Source of the DNA: UBA5314 sp964635975 | GTDB lineage: Bacteria > Bacillota > Syntrophomonadia > Syntrophomonadales > Syntrophomonadaceae | Reading direction: 5' to 3' | DNA length: 59,293 nt | Assembly: GCA_964635975.1 (NCBI GenBank) | Contig: CAZWPO010000019.1 | Location: 1 to 59,293, forward strand | In this document: piece after piece, positions 44,238-53,292 of the stretch | How the letters are laid out: each line of letters opens with the position of its first letter | Numbering within the stretch: the first letter of the stretch is position 1 | Position numbers and translations under genes: made by a program | Notes under the pieces: model-generated | Database searches by the model: none | What the model was told of the DNA's origin: nothing | What the model saw: the letters and a program-made list of their open reading frames with translations, nothing else

Positions 44238-46651
44238 TCGACCTTGTTGTCCTTCAGCAACAAGACTATGGTGGTTAAAAGGTAAAAAATAATCACGAAA
44301 TAGATCAAAATCCACCAGTGCATAGTAAAAGGCCCTTCCAGTGAAGTGAATTTATTTTCCAGGGGAATCAGATCGTTTATCCTGCACAGACCACCACCAA
44401 CCAGTTCATATCCCCACCGGCTAATCGCAATATTGAAAGTCCACTGCACTATCTGGCTCTTTATCTCATCAGGCGGGACCTGGGCACCCGATAAAGCCAT
44501 TTGGGGAATTATTATGAGTGGAATGATGCTCATAGCTTTCTCCTGATTGGATACTATGGCGGAGATAGTTAGCCCCAGCAATATGCTGGATAGTGATATC
44601 AGGAAAAAGACCAGAACATTAGGCCAGAAATCGGGAAGCCCTAGAAAGATGCTCATAATAAAGATAAAGAATAGAGATTGGATAAAAGAAATCAGTGATA
44701 GGACTGCAATCTTTGACATTAGATAAGGCGCAATTTGCAGCGTTACCAGTCGTTCTCTCCGATAAATAGGCGCCTCTTTGACGATTTCCCGGGCTGCGTT
44801 TACAGAACCGAGCCAGATGGCGGTTAATACAATAAAACTAACTACAAAAGTCAGATAGAGGCGGCGTTTGGTTTCCTCAGTATTGATATCCAGGGATTGC
44901 TTTAGGTCTTGATTTATCAGATTGGGAGCCTTTTGCACGAAAGATGCTGGATCTAGCTGTACCTGCAGCTGTTCGCTGGTATAGGGACTGGCCCTGAAGA
45001 GAGGCTCATCCTGGTAAAAAATTGATACGATAACTAGAGGAATTATTATTGATTGTAGCAGGAGAATAAGCAGGTTGCGCCAATCGCGCAGCATGATGTT
45101 GCTGTAGCGGTGGGTAAGCACCCACCACTGCTTAAAGGGGGAGTGTCTGGTTTCCCCTTTTTTTACTGGTTCTTTTTCGACCTGGCCGGGAAGTCCCCCG
45201 GTGGGAGCGGTTGACCGGGAGGATACATAGGAGTGGTAATAGGAAGACTGCAGATAAGACCAGGCCCATTCTTCAGGGCTGCCCTCGTGATGGATCTTTT
45301 TATATATCTCAGCGAAATCCTGGGTCTGAAAGTAACTCAAAGCTTCCTGCGGGGACCCATAAAAAGCCAGGTGCCCGCCGGGAGCCAGGAAAATTACTTT
45401 GTCGCAGAGCTGTATGTTGAAGGTGGCATGGGTAATGAGAATGATAGTCCTGCCCTGGTTGGCTAATTTACGCATGAGTTCCATCATTATTTTTTCAAGA
45501 CCCGGGTCTAAACCGGATGTAGGCTCATCTAAAAAGAACAGGCTGGGTTTGGTGATCAATTCCACTCCGATACTGACTCTCTTGCGCTGACCACCGCTCA
45601 GGTTCTTTACCAGTTGATCGCGCTGGGAATCAAGCTCCAATTCGTTTATGACAGCATCAACGGTGGCGTCGATCTCCGGGCTGCTGGTGTCATCAGGCAT
45701 GCGCAGCCGGGCCGCATAGGTGAGAACTTCTTTAACCGTTAATTCCTGGTGGACTATATCATCCTGAGGAACGTAGGCGATTAGAGAGCGAAAAGAATCA
45801 TAGTTTTGATAGAAGTCGACCCCATTGATTAGTATTTGCCCATAGCTAGCCGGAACCATGCCGGTGAGAGAATTCATAAGCGTGGTTTTGCCGGTTCCGC
45901 TCCCGCCCAGAATTGCCACGAACTCGCGGGGCTTGATTAACAGGTTGATATTGTTGAGGATTTGTTTATAACTCCCGTCACGAAGCGGGACGACTTTGCC
46001 CAATTGATGAACCTGTATTTCGACCTGGCCGCGGGTCTGATCATTTTCCGCCAGCTGCAGGCCGTCAAAATAATAACTATAGTTGCCGATGCTGATCAGA
46101 GCTCCCTGTCTGACCGGTGTTGCACGGCTGATGCGTACGCCATCCACGAAGGTGCCATTGGTACTGTTCAGATCGCTTATGTGATACTGTCCGTTCTGAT
46201 AGTCGATGCGGGCATGACGTCGGGAAACCATCGGATGATTCAAAACCATATCATTTCCAGGGTCCCGCCCGATATAGATGCTTTTTTGATTCATTTGGAC
46301 CATGCGGGTCCCGGACTCCACAGGGTGGTATGACGCAGGGGCAGTTTTTGACGAATGGTTTTCCATCACTCGAAATCTGAAAACGGTTGAACCTACCTGG
46401 ATGTAATCGTCAGGAGAAACTATTATAGCCCGGTGTAGTTTTTGCCCGTTTACTAAGGTCCCATTGGTGCTCTGGCAGTCTTCAAGCTGAAGAGTAGCAC
46501 CGGCACCCGGAGACAGCCGAAAATGGATTCGTGAAGCCTGGGTATCATTAATGACAATGGAACATTTGGCAGCATCCCTGCCCGCCAGCAGGGGAGAGTC
46601 GAAAGGAAAAACACTTCCTTTAAGTGGCCCATCTATAATAGATATGATCAT
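44234..46651 (-). CDS. FHA domain-ABCG type ABC transporter
   Basis: 805 residues in one chain. Two FHA domains (about 10-90 and 112-200; LAGRDAAKCSIV...RIHF and IGRDPGNDMVLN...SRRHARI), an ATPase domain with Walker A GGSGTGKTTL, signature LSGGQRKRVSIG and Walker B LFFLDEPTSGLD, then an ABC2 membrane domain with six helices after about residue 520. FHA domains bind phosphothreonine, so control by a Ser/Thr kinase is likely; none is in the window. The substrate is unknown. Its stop overlaps that of the convergent deacetylase gene. Confidence 0.92.
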   Translation of the reverse strand: MIISIIDGPLKGSVFPFDSPLLAGRDAAKCSIVINDTQASRIHFRLSPGAGATLQLEDCQSTNGTLVNGQKLHRAIIVSPDDYIQVGSTVFRFRVMENHSSKTAPASYHPVESGTRMVQMNQKSIYIGRDPGNDMVLNHPMVSRRHARIDYQNGQYHISDLNSTNGTFVDGVRISRATPVRQGALISIGNYSYYFDGLQLAENDQTRGQVEIQVHQLGKVVPLRDGSYKQILNNINLLIKPREFVAILGGSGTGKTTLMNSLTGMVPASYGQILINGVDFYQNYDSFRSLIAYVPQDDIVHQELTVKEVLTYAARLRMPDDTSSPEIDATVDAVINELELDSQRDQLVKNLSGGQRKRVSIGVELITKPSLFFLDEPTSGLDPGLEKIMMELMRKLANQGRTIILITHATFNIQLCDKVIFLAPGGHLAFYGSPQEALSYFQTQDFAEIYKKIHHEGSPEEWAWSYLQSSYYHSYVSSRSTAPTGGLPGQVEKEPVKKGETRHSPFKQWWVLTHRYSNIMLRDWRNLLILLLQSIIIPLVIVSIFYQDEPLFRASPYTSEQLQVQLDPASFVQKAPNLINQDLKQSLDINTEETKRRLYLTFVVSFIVLTAIWLGSVNAAREIVKEAPIYRRERLVTLQIAPYLMSKIAVLSLISFIQSLFFIFIMSIFLGLPDFWPNVLVFFLISLSSILLGLTISAIVSNQEKAMSIIPLIIIPQMALSGAQVPPDEIKSQIVQWTFNIAISRWGYELVGGGLCRINDLIPLENKFTSLEGPFTMHWWILIYFVIIFYLLTTIVLLLKDNKVD

Positions 46652-46743
46652 CCTGCATCACTCTCCACAAGCGCATCATGCTATTAATTATTAGCTGGAT
46701 TAATTATCATATAGAAAAAAACTATTAGCAACAGGATGAGCCG

Positions 46744-47262
46744 TTACCATTTTTCCTGGCGGACCATATCCTGCAAAGGTCTTCTATCGGGTGGGGTGGG
46801 CATTTCTGCGGGATGACCTATCGGTATCAAGGATACTATACGAAAATGATCAGGTACTCCCATCAGCTTTTTTACGGCACGTTCGCTGAAACCTCCAACC
46901 CAGCAGGCTCCGTATCCAAGGGAATGGGCGGCCAAAAGCATATTCTGCGTTGTATTTGCGCAATCCAGCAGACAATAATGATTGCGGCCCTTTTCTCCGT
47001 ATTTTGATGAAAGGTCGGGGTCAGCGCATACTACAATTACTGCATCAGCCTGAGTTATCACCTCCTGATCAAGCGCCGCTTCCCGTAGAGCTTTTTTTCT
47101 TGCTGGATCTTTTACTACAATAAAGTAGCATGGCTGCAGGTTGCCGGCTGTGGGAGCCATGCGGCCGGCTTCCAGGATAGTATTCAAGTCCCCTGACTCC
47201 ACATTATCATCTGTGAACTTGCGTATGCTTCGTCTGCTTAAAATAGCTTCTATGCATTCCAT
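46744..47262 (-). CDS. Nitroreductase family flavoprotein
   Basis: 172 residues. SRRSIRKFTDDNVESGDLNTILEAGRMAPTAGNLQP is the FMN start, CANTTQNMLLAAHSLGYGACWVGGF the second half. Closer to the group from anaerobes and archaea with short length. Good site AAAGGAGGATATAG before ATG 47262. Function unknown. The 47263-47440 stretch upstream holds no other gene. Confidence 0.9.
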   Translation of the reverse strand: MECIEAILSRRSIRKFTDDNVESGDLNTILEAGRMAPTAGNLQPCYFIVVKDPARKKALREAALDQEVITQADAVIVVCADPDLSSKYGEKGRNHYCLLDCANTTQNMLLAAHSLGYGACWVGGFSERAVKKLMGVPDHFRIVSLIPIGHPAEMPTPPDRRPLQDMVRQEKW

Positions 47263-47443
47263 ATCTATATCCTCCTTTGCTTACGGCTGCAATGTGACTG
47301 CATAAAATACTCCTTACATAAGTATAAAGTGTTCTCGAAAGGGCAGTGAACACCTGGATAAGTAATATGTACTCCAGTAAAGAGCTAACCAAGGGCGGTG
47401 ATATAGCAGATCATTATTTGCCGGTTTAGCCCGGCTATCGGAT

Positions 47444-47485
47444 AAAAAATGGGGCACCAATATAAATATTGATGCCCCCCTTTTT
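47444..47485. terminator. Bidirectional terminator after the secreted protein gene
   Basis: GGGGCACCAATAT pairs with ATATTGATGCCCC, with AAAAAA on the left and CTTTTT on the right, so it can serve the minus-strand gene at 47497. Confidence 0.8.
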
Positions 47486-47496
47486 AAACGTAATAC

Positions 47497-48771
47497 TTAA
47501 AGCGTACAGGCCTTATTGATTACTGCCTGATCAAATTTCAACTGGTTTTCAACCCCATTTAAGTACTGGTTCAAGTTAGTCTTGACAGTTTGAGCAGAAT
47601 TGTACAATCCGGCGCCTGTCCCGTAAGGAAGATTTTTATAAGCGTCGTATACGGCTAGAGAACTGCTTATAGAAGTACGGGCGTTGCCGACTGCTGTGAT
47701 CGCATTGGTAATAGCTGTTTTTTCGGCCTCGAGCTTCTGCTCCCAGGTGTAAACAGACCCGCCGGAGTACAGAACGGCCTGTAGAGCGTTAGCTTCATCA
47801 CGTTGAGCGTTGGCGAGGGTGCTCAAACTACTGGACAGTGCTGAAGCGCTGCTGGCTGCGTCCCTGGTCATGGTTGGAGCGGTGGCATTGTAAATAGAAT
47901 TTTTCAGGCCGTCGTTTAGAAGAGAATTAGCGGTCGATACCCATTGATAACCCTGGTAAATAATGCCGGCGGAATCTATACACTCTGAGGCAACATTGCT
48001 GGCTGTCCAGAGCGTATTGATTATTCCGAGAGAATCAAGCCCGATCTCAACGGCCAGGTCCTGTTTGGTGGGATTGACGAAACCCCTGCTCAGCTCAATA
48101 ATAGAATCCATTCCAACATTAAAAGCGTTATCGTTGGGAGCGGTGCCGATCTGCTGCCAGTTCTTGCTCAGCTCCTTATAAAGAGCCGATCTGTCGTAAC
48201 GGCTAACCAACCAGCGCGGTGCGGCCTGATAGCTAGCTGATGTATTGCTGGGCGTTCTTACCACCCAAAAATACCTGTATTTGGTGCTGGTGTCGCCAGA
48301 TTTTGCCTCGGCTTTGATCTGGTATTTTTCAGCTCTTGATGAGGAGCCCCACCATGACTGCTTGTTCAGGGTGCCGGTTAGATTATAACGACCATAGGTC
48401 GCTGACCCTTTGGACTGTCCGACAGAACCTTCACTAATCCAGGTATACGAGGACGGGTCCCAATGACTAACCGCCATATTGGCAGCCTGGCTTTTGCCCT
48501 TTACCATGGAATCATCACGCAGCTGGTAATCCATCTTGATGTATATTGCATTTTCTGCTGTTTTAGCCAAAACGCTGGGTGGTTCTTGGAGTGCATAACT
48601 GGAAGATGAATAAGGAGAATAGAAATTATACCAGCTAACCGAATAGTTGTTGGAAACCGCACTGCTGAGGTTGGCGGTGCATTTTCCCAGGTTTAGATCA
48701 AGAGCCCAAGCAGTGGCAGGACTAATAAGCACCAGTGAAAGGCAAATAATAAGTGCAATTGACTTCTTCAT
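47497..48771 (-). CDS. Secreted protein of unknown function
   Basis: 424 residues with a signal peptide (about 1-23, ending AWA). The first half is Ser/Tyr/Trp-rich and beta-like (SWYNFYSPYSSSSYAL, YTWISEGSVGQSKGS); the second half is Ala/Ser-rich and helical, likely a coiled coil (SASALSSSLSTLANAQRDEA). Only three cysteines in the mature part. No family recognised. ATG 48771 has AAGGGAGTGAG upstream. It lies beside the DUF3999/DUF2339 pair but apart from it. Confidence 0.7.
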   Translation of the reverse strand: MKKSIALIICLSLVLISPATAWALDLNLGKCTANLSSAVSNNYSVSWYNFYSPYSSSSYALQEPPSVLAKTAENAIYIKMDYQLRDDSMVKGKSQAANMAVSHWDPSSYTWISEGSVGQSKGSATYGRYNLTGTLNKQSWWGSSSRAEKYQIKAEAKSGDTSTKYRYFWVVRTPSNTSASYQAAPRWLVSRYDRSALYKELSKNWQQIGTAPNDNAFNVGMDSIIELSRGFVNPTKQDLAVEIGLDSLGIINTLWTASNVASECIDSAGIIYQGYQWVSTANSLLNDGLKNSIYNATAPTMTRDAASSASALSSSLSTLANAQRDEANALQAVLYSGGSVYTWEQKLEAEKTAITNAITAVGNARTSISSSLAVYDAYKNLPYGTGAGLYNSAQTVKTNLNQYLNGVENQLKFDQAVINKACTL

Positions 48772-48898
48772 ACAATCTCACTCCCTTGAAATTTAATTAG
48801 TTGGTTATTTAAGAAAAAAGAGATAGGTAATTGTATATGAATAAAGTATAAAAGAGACATGTGTAAAAATAAAACCATAAAATACCAGCCCGATTATT

Positions 48899-50122
48899 CT
48901 AGACCCCGCGAAGGTTCTTGATCAAGAGCCCGCCCAAAATGATTACAGCCAGAATCAAAGCGCCGTTCAAAAGCCAGCGGTTCTTTTCAGACCAGGGGCG
49001 CGGATCGCTGTAAGCGGGATTTATTTCCTGAAGGCCTGGTGTTAAAAGCGGCACAGCAGATGTGTCAATTAGCCTTGAAAAACGGGCCAGATCATATTGC
49101 GGCTTACTAGCCTGGCTGCTGCAATACCAAAGCCGGTAAGCACCGGGTTTGAGATCGGCCAGCAGGCGGGGATAGGCACCCTTTACAGTGATCTGGGATA
49201 TATTCAGAGCAGGGCTGCTGCCGTTCTCGATTTCTATCTTGATGTAACGGCAAGAACTTTGGTTGATCATTATTCTGTCTTCACGCGCTTCATAACCCGA
49301 CCACACGAAGTGGTTGATCCTTCCGCCCGACCCCAGAACCTGCCAGTTGTCCGGGGTATTGCTGGAGAAGATTTTTACCGCTCTTTCATAATTGCGGTCA
49401 GTTGAGCTAATATAAAGATTCTGTATGTAATAGCCTTTGCTTCCGAGGTCCAGTACGATTTCGCTCCTGCCGGGTGCAGAAGAAGGACCGCTGGATATTA
49501 TAATCGGTGTGGTAATGGTCAGATGAGGATCAATCTGATTGGCATATAAGGCCTTGACCGAGCTCAGAGTCAGACGGGGAAGAGGATTGCAAGCAATTCT
49601 TATCCGTAAAAAACGCCAGGAAGAAAGCGGATATTCAAAACTCTTATTACTATAATGCGGAGCCACATTAAAAATTTTATAGTTTTTTACCAATGCCCAT
49701 TGTCTTTGGTCCTGGCTGCCCTCCAGGTAGAGGTCGGCCATGTACTCTTTATCACTGCTGATATCAAGTGAAAGCTGGTTATGCAGTAATCCGGATTCGC
49801 CCATATCCAGTACGAAAGTGTATTCGTTTGCCGTTCTGCTCTCATTTATTACGTTAAGCGGCCGGGCTTCAGGCGCAGACAGGGCCAGCGGTGTTATTTG
49901 GTAGGGAACTTCCTGACCGCTGCCGTCACTTATGCGCAGGTCAGCTAAATCGTCGCGAGTGTTGTTCAATACTTCCTGGTCCAGAGCGATGAACGCGAAG
50001 CCTTCTACTGCTGCCTGGACAGTTTTTGAATACTGATAGTCAGAGTTCGAAAAGGCTGCCTGGGCTATGCCAGCCGGCAGCGTAAATATTAAACCCAATA
50101 TCAAAACCAGGGCTCTTTTCAA
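48899..50122 (-). CDS. DUF3999 family envelope protein
   Basis: 407 residues: signal peptide (1-22), a large beta-rich outer part with F5/8-like galactose-binding folds (SWRFLRIRIACNP, SCRYIKIEIEN), one C-terminal membrane helix (NGALILAVIILGGLLI) and a short basic tail. DUF3999 is usually encoded with DUF2339, as here; the genes overlap by ATGA. The pair may form an envelope complex; function unknown. Confidence 0.78.
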   Translation of the reverse strand: MKRALVLILGLIFTLPAGIAQAAFSNSDYQYSKTVQAAVEGFAFIALDQEVLNNTRDDLADLRISDGSGQEVPYQITPLALSAPEARPLNVINESRTANEYTFVLDMGESGLLHNQLSLDISSDKEYMADLYLEGSQDQRQWALVKNYKIFNVAPHYSNKSFEYPLSSWRFLRIRIACNPLPRLTLSSVKALYANQIDPHLTITTPIIISSGPSSAPGRSEIVLDLGSKGYYIQNLYISSTDRNYERAVKIFSSNTPDNWQVLGSGGRINHFVWSGYEAREDRIMINQSSCRYIKIEIENGSSPALNISQITVKGAYPRLLADLKPGAYRLWYCSSQASKPQYDLARFSRLIDTSAVPLLTPGLQEINPAYSDPRPWSEKNRWLLNGALILAVIILGGLLIKNLRGV

Positions 50123-51861
50123 TCACATTCACCTTCCTTTTTACTATGCCCGGCTTTTTGATAGGCAAATGACACCGCGAGTAGAATCAATCCGACTATG
50201 GTAAGGATAATAATTCTGAATACGATAGGCATATAGCTCAAATCATTTAGCATCACCTTTAACGTGGTTACAAGAAAAAGGCCCAGGGCTAGAAAACGCA
50301 GGACTTTGCTGTCACGCATCAATCCGGATATGAATACCAGTACAGCTATTAACACCCAGGTCAAGGATAGCGAGAAATTGTACGAGAAGGACAGTTTGAA
50401 ATATGCCAGGGCATTGTAAATTTCCCAGCTGGAATAATACAGGGCGCAGATTACAGCGGCTATTGCTGCCGCCCATCCTAGAAAAGGCCTGGGTCTAGCA
50501 AAGAAATTGGCAGTAAAAAGGAGATAAGCCGCGAGTGATAATCCCAGTATCGCTAGCCAGGCATTCAAGGAGTATACATTCAACAACGGAGCCTGGGTAT
50601 TAAACCCATGCCAGGGAAAAGAAGCGATGCAAGCCAGTGTAACCAGCATCTGCATAGACAGGCCGGCCAACTGAACTAAACGGGTGCTGGTCTGAAATCC
50701 GGCATAGATTAGAACCATGGCTTCGACCAGCCAGGCAGTCTGTATCCACTGCTGATCGAATTGCAGCGGGATGGCGATAGTAACAAAAGTGAGGCCGGTG
50801 CCCAGAAAGGTCAAATAAAGCAGATGGTCAGAAGGATTCTTTTCGATCAGACAGCGGCTGGCTAGCAGATAGAGCAGCGCCAGGCCCACGGCTAGCCAGG
50901 CCAGGGCGTGTTCACAGCGGTCGACCAGGTTGGCGTAACTGGCAATAAAGAAGAAGGCTGCAGTAACCAGGGTGATAAGGGTCTCTCCAGCTTTCGAAGG
51001 CAACTTCTGGCGGAGATTATAGATAAACGAAAGTGAGCTGAAGATGAGAAAAAATATCGTAAGAAAGATTTCCCGTATCCACAAGTAGCGCAGTTCGCTT
51101 TGATAGGAAAACGCGTGATAGGCTATATATACAGCGATAGTCCCTACCATTGCCAGGGCATTGAGGACCCGCCAGTTTTTATAGTATGCAAGGCATAGAA
51201 CAGTGATATCGAGAATGCTTATGTAGGTAAATAAAGCGGTCATATTACCGGTTCTGCTGCCGATCAGGAAGGGAGCCATGAAACCGCCCAGTGTGGCAAC
51301 AAAGGCGAGGCCGAATGCATTTTGCCGAATTGCCAGCAGTCCTCCGGTGACAGCGGTGAGTACCAGTAGGAAGAAAGCTGTATATGGGCTTATGAGGTGA
51401 TACAGATTGACAGCGGCAAAAGTGCTTAAATATATCGTGGCAATGCCGCCGCCTGACAGGCCCTGGGCAAAATACCTGAATCCCCGCTTCATCAGGATAT
51501 CGCCGGTACTCAGAAAAGCGATGCCAATAGTATAACCGATTGTTACCCGCCCTAGCGGGCCGATCCAATTGTTGTCAAACGAGTATTTTAGGAAATATCC
51601 AACCGCGAAAAGCAGCACAATTATGCCTACCCGGTTGAGAAGGTTTTTCCCAATCAGGCTTTCCAGACCATCCTTTAGGAGCGCATCATTGAAAACAGAG
51701 GGCTTGCTTTTCGGCGGGACTGGAATTGATGTAGGTGATACTCGAATGTTATCTGCAGTCTTTCTTTCACCGATAATTGCTTCTAAATTGGCCAGGCGCA
51801 GTTTTATGTCGTGGATCTCGTGGACTAGTTCTTCAATTTCTATTTTATTTTCCACAAGCAT
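50119..51861 (-). CDS. DUF2339 polytopic membrane protein
   Basis: About 580 residues. A short N-terminal coiled coil (EIEELVHEIHDIKLRLANLEAII) is followed by a proline-rich linker and more than 15 hydrophobic helices, with the family segment LLNRVGIIVLLFAVGYFLKYSFDNNWIGP. The ORF begins at 51882, but GGGGAAGGGAG serves ATG 51861 or GTG 51855. Coupled to DUF3999. Function unknown; 51883-52058 upstream holds no gene. Confidence 0.82.
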   Translation of the reverse strand: MLVENKIEIEELVHEIHDIKLRLANLEAIIGERKTADNIRVSPTSIPVPPKSKPSVFNDALLKDGLESLIGKNLLNRVGIIVLLFAVGYFLKYSFDNNWIGPLGRVTIGYTIGIAFLSTGDILMKRGFRYFAQGLSGGGIATIYLSTFAAVNLYHLISPYTAFFLLVLTAVTGGLLAIRQNAFGLAFVATLGGFMAPFLIGSRTGNMTALFTYISILDITVLCLAYYKNWRVLNALAMVGTIAVYIAYHAFSYQSELRYLWIREIFLTIFFLIFSSLSFIYNLRQKLPSKAGETLITLVTAAFFFIASYANLVDRCEHALAWLAVGLALLYLLASRCLIEKNPSDHLLYLTFLGTGLTFVTIAIPLQFDQQWIQTAWLVEAMVLIYAGFQTSTRLVQLAGLSMQMLVTLACIASFPWHGFNTQAPLLNVYSLNAWLAILGLSLAAYLLFTANFFARPRPFLGWAAAIAAVICALYYSSWEIYNALAYFKLSFSYNFSLSLTWVLIAVLVFISGLMRDSKVLRFLALGLFLVTTLKVMLNDLSYMPIVFRIIILTIVGLILLAVSFAYQKAGHSKKEGECD

Positions 51862-52058
51862 CTCCCTTCCCCAAAGAGACATATTGGCATAATTTATATT
51901 TAATTATGACCGGAAAACCATGAACTGGCAAATACCACCTAGAATCAATACCAGAAAATATTTGTCCACTCCAACCGGCAGAAATGGTACGATATATTTC
52001 GTAATAGGAATCATGAAGGTTCCTTTTGAAGATAGCAATAATTCACCAGGTTTAATCA

Positions 52059-52115
52059 AGCCAGGAAGGCTTTGACGTGTCGAAAGGCAGGTCGGACTTC
52101 CTGGCTCTTGTTTTC
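52059..52115 (+). promoter_or_regulatory. Leader hairpin before DUF3842
   Basis: AGCCAGGAAG (52059-52068) pairs exactly with CTTCCTGGCT (52097-52106) around 28 nt, followed by CTTGTTTTC. It lies in the 5' region of the metal cluster, so it may be an attenuator. Scattered words downstream (AGGTGCTC, GGGGAA) recall a cobalamin riboswitch, but the required order of blocks is not there, so no ligand is proposed. Confidence 0.4.
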
Positions 52116-52242
52116 AGGTGCTCGACAAAGAGTTATCATTGGGGAAAGGAACTGGTCTGTAAGTGGCCTGCAGGAATGGTTTATAATGTCAAACAGTATG
52201 CTATACTTATCAAAGAAATTTTTTCGGACCGGGGGATTAGCC

Positions 52243-52662
52243 TTGAAAATAGCCGTGATAGATGGGCAGGGAGGCGGTATAGGCCGCCTGATCGTAGAAA
52301 AACTACGCCAGGGAGTTGGACAGGGATGCAGCATTTTGGGTCTGGGCACGAATGCTGTAGCCTCATCGGTTATGCTAAGAGCTGGGGCCAACGAAGGTGC
52401 CAGCGGAGAAAACGCAGTAATTTTCAGCGCTCCGCGAGTAGATATTATTGTAGGATCAGTGGCCATTATCTCTGCCAATTCGTTCGCCGGGGAATTAAGT
52501 CCGGGTATGGCCGAGGCAATATCTTCTTCTAATGCTGTCAAAATACTGCTTCCCTTGAACCGGAGCGGCATAGAAATAGTCGGGGTCGCAGATGAACCAC
52601 TTCCCATTCAGGTTGATCTGCTAGTTGATAAAGTCAGGAACATTTGCCGGAAAAGTGAATGA
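52243..52662 (+). CDS. DUF3842 family protein
   Basis: 139 residues from TTG 52243, 6 nt after GGGGGAT; the open frame to 52072 lacks homology. LKIAVIDGQGGGIGRLIVEKL looks like a nucleotide-binding start, followed by LGLGTNAVASSVMLRAGAN and a conserved GENAVIFSAPRVDIIVGSVAII. Family function unknown; it often stands beside CooT and FmdE genes, so a part in metal handling is inferred. Confidence 0.8.
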   Translation: MKIAVIDGQGGGIGRLIVEKLRQGVGQGCSILGLGTNAVASSVMLRAGANEGASGENAVIFSAPRVDIIVGSVAIISANSFAGELSPGMAEAISSSNAVKILLPLNRSGIEIVGVADEPLPIQVDLLVDKVRNICRKSE

Positions 52663-52693
52663 TATACCGCTTTAAGAAAGGTGGATTAGGATT

Positions 52694-53290
52694 ATGTGCA
52701 AAAATATGCCTCCTCTTGAACTGGCCATCCAATTTCATGGACACGTTTGCCCTGGGCTGCTTATGGGAGTTCGGGCCGCTGAATTCGCCCAACAATATCT
52801 GGACATAGATCCCGATGTTGATGAAGAACTGCTGGCTATTGTTGAGACAAACTCATGCAGTGTAGATGCCATTCAGGCCATCCTGGGCTGCACATTCGGC
52901 AAGGGTAACCTGATCTATAGAGACTATGGTAAAAATGCATATACTATCGCCAGCCGGCAAAAGAACCGAGCGGTCCGAATTGCGCAAAAATTCGGGGTCA
53001 AATTTGGTTCCGAGTGGCTGAGATACAAGGAACTGAACAACAAAACTGATTTAGATCAAAACGAGCTGCTGGAAAAGGAAAATTTACTAGGGATGTTTTT
53101 CGAAAAAATAATGACCAGGAGCTTTGATGAGATATTTTCCTGGCAGGAGGTGCAGATTGAACTGCCTGAAAAAGCCGGGATATTTGAAACATTGCAGTGT
53201 CAGAGATGTGGTGAAGGAGTTATGGAGACCAGGACTGTACAAACCAGCAGTGGGATTCTTTGCCAGCCCTGTGCAAACAAGGAGGTTTAA
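52694..53290 (+). CDS. FmdE family protein with C-terminal zinc ribbon
   Basis: 198 residues. The N-terminal FHGHVCPGLLMGVRAAEFA is the FmdE motif; its His and Cys bind metal in known structures. VETNSCSVDAIQAILGCTFGKGNL follows. The last 40 residues have CQRCGEGV...GILCQPC, a zinc ribbon like that of TraR/DksA. FmdE is linked to molybdenum or tungsten formylmethanofuran dehydrogenase in methanogens; in bacteria the role is open. It ends 2 bp before the CooT fusion. Confidence 0.88.
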   Translation: MCKNMPPLELAIQFHGHVCPGLLMGVRAAEFAQQYLDIDPDVDEELLAIVETNSCSVDAIQAILGCTFGKGNLIYRDYGKNAYTIASRQKNRAVRIAQKFGVKFGSEWLRYKELNNKTDLDQNELLEKENLLGMFFEKIMTRSFDEIFSWQEVQIELPEKAGIFETLQCQRCGEGVMETRTVQTSSGILCQPCANKEV

Positions 53291-53292
53291 CT

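Noticed and set aside
52059..52200. Cobalamin riboswitch before DUF3842
   Set aside because: Words such as AGGTGCTC and GGGGAA, and on the other strand AGCCAGGAAG...ACCTGCC, are suggestive, but the conserved blocks are not in proper order on either strand.
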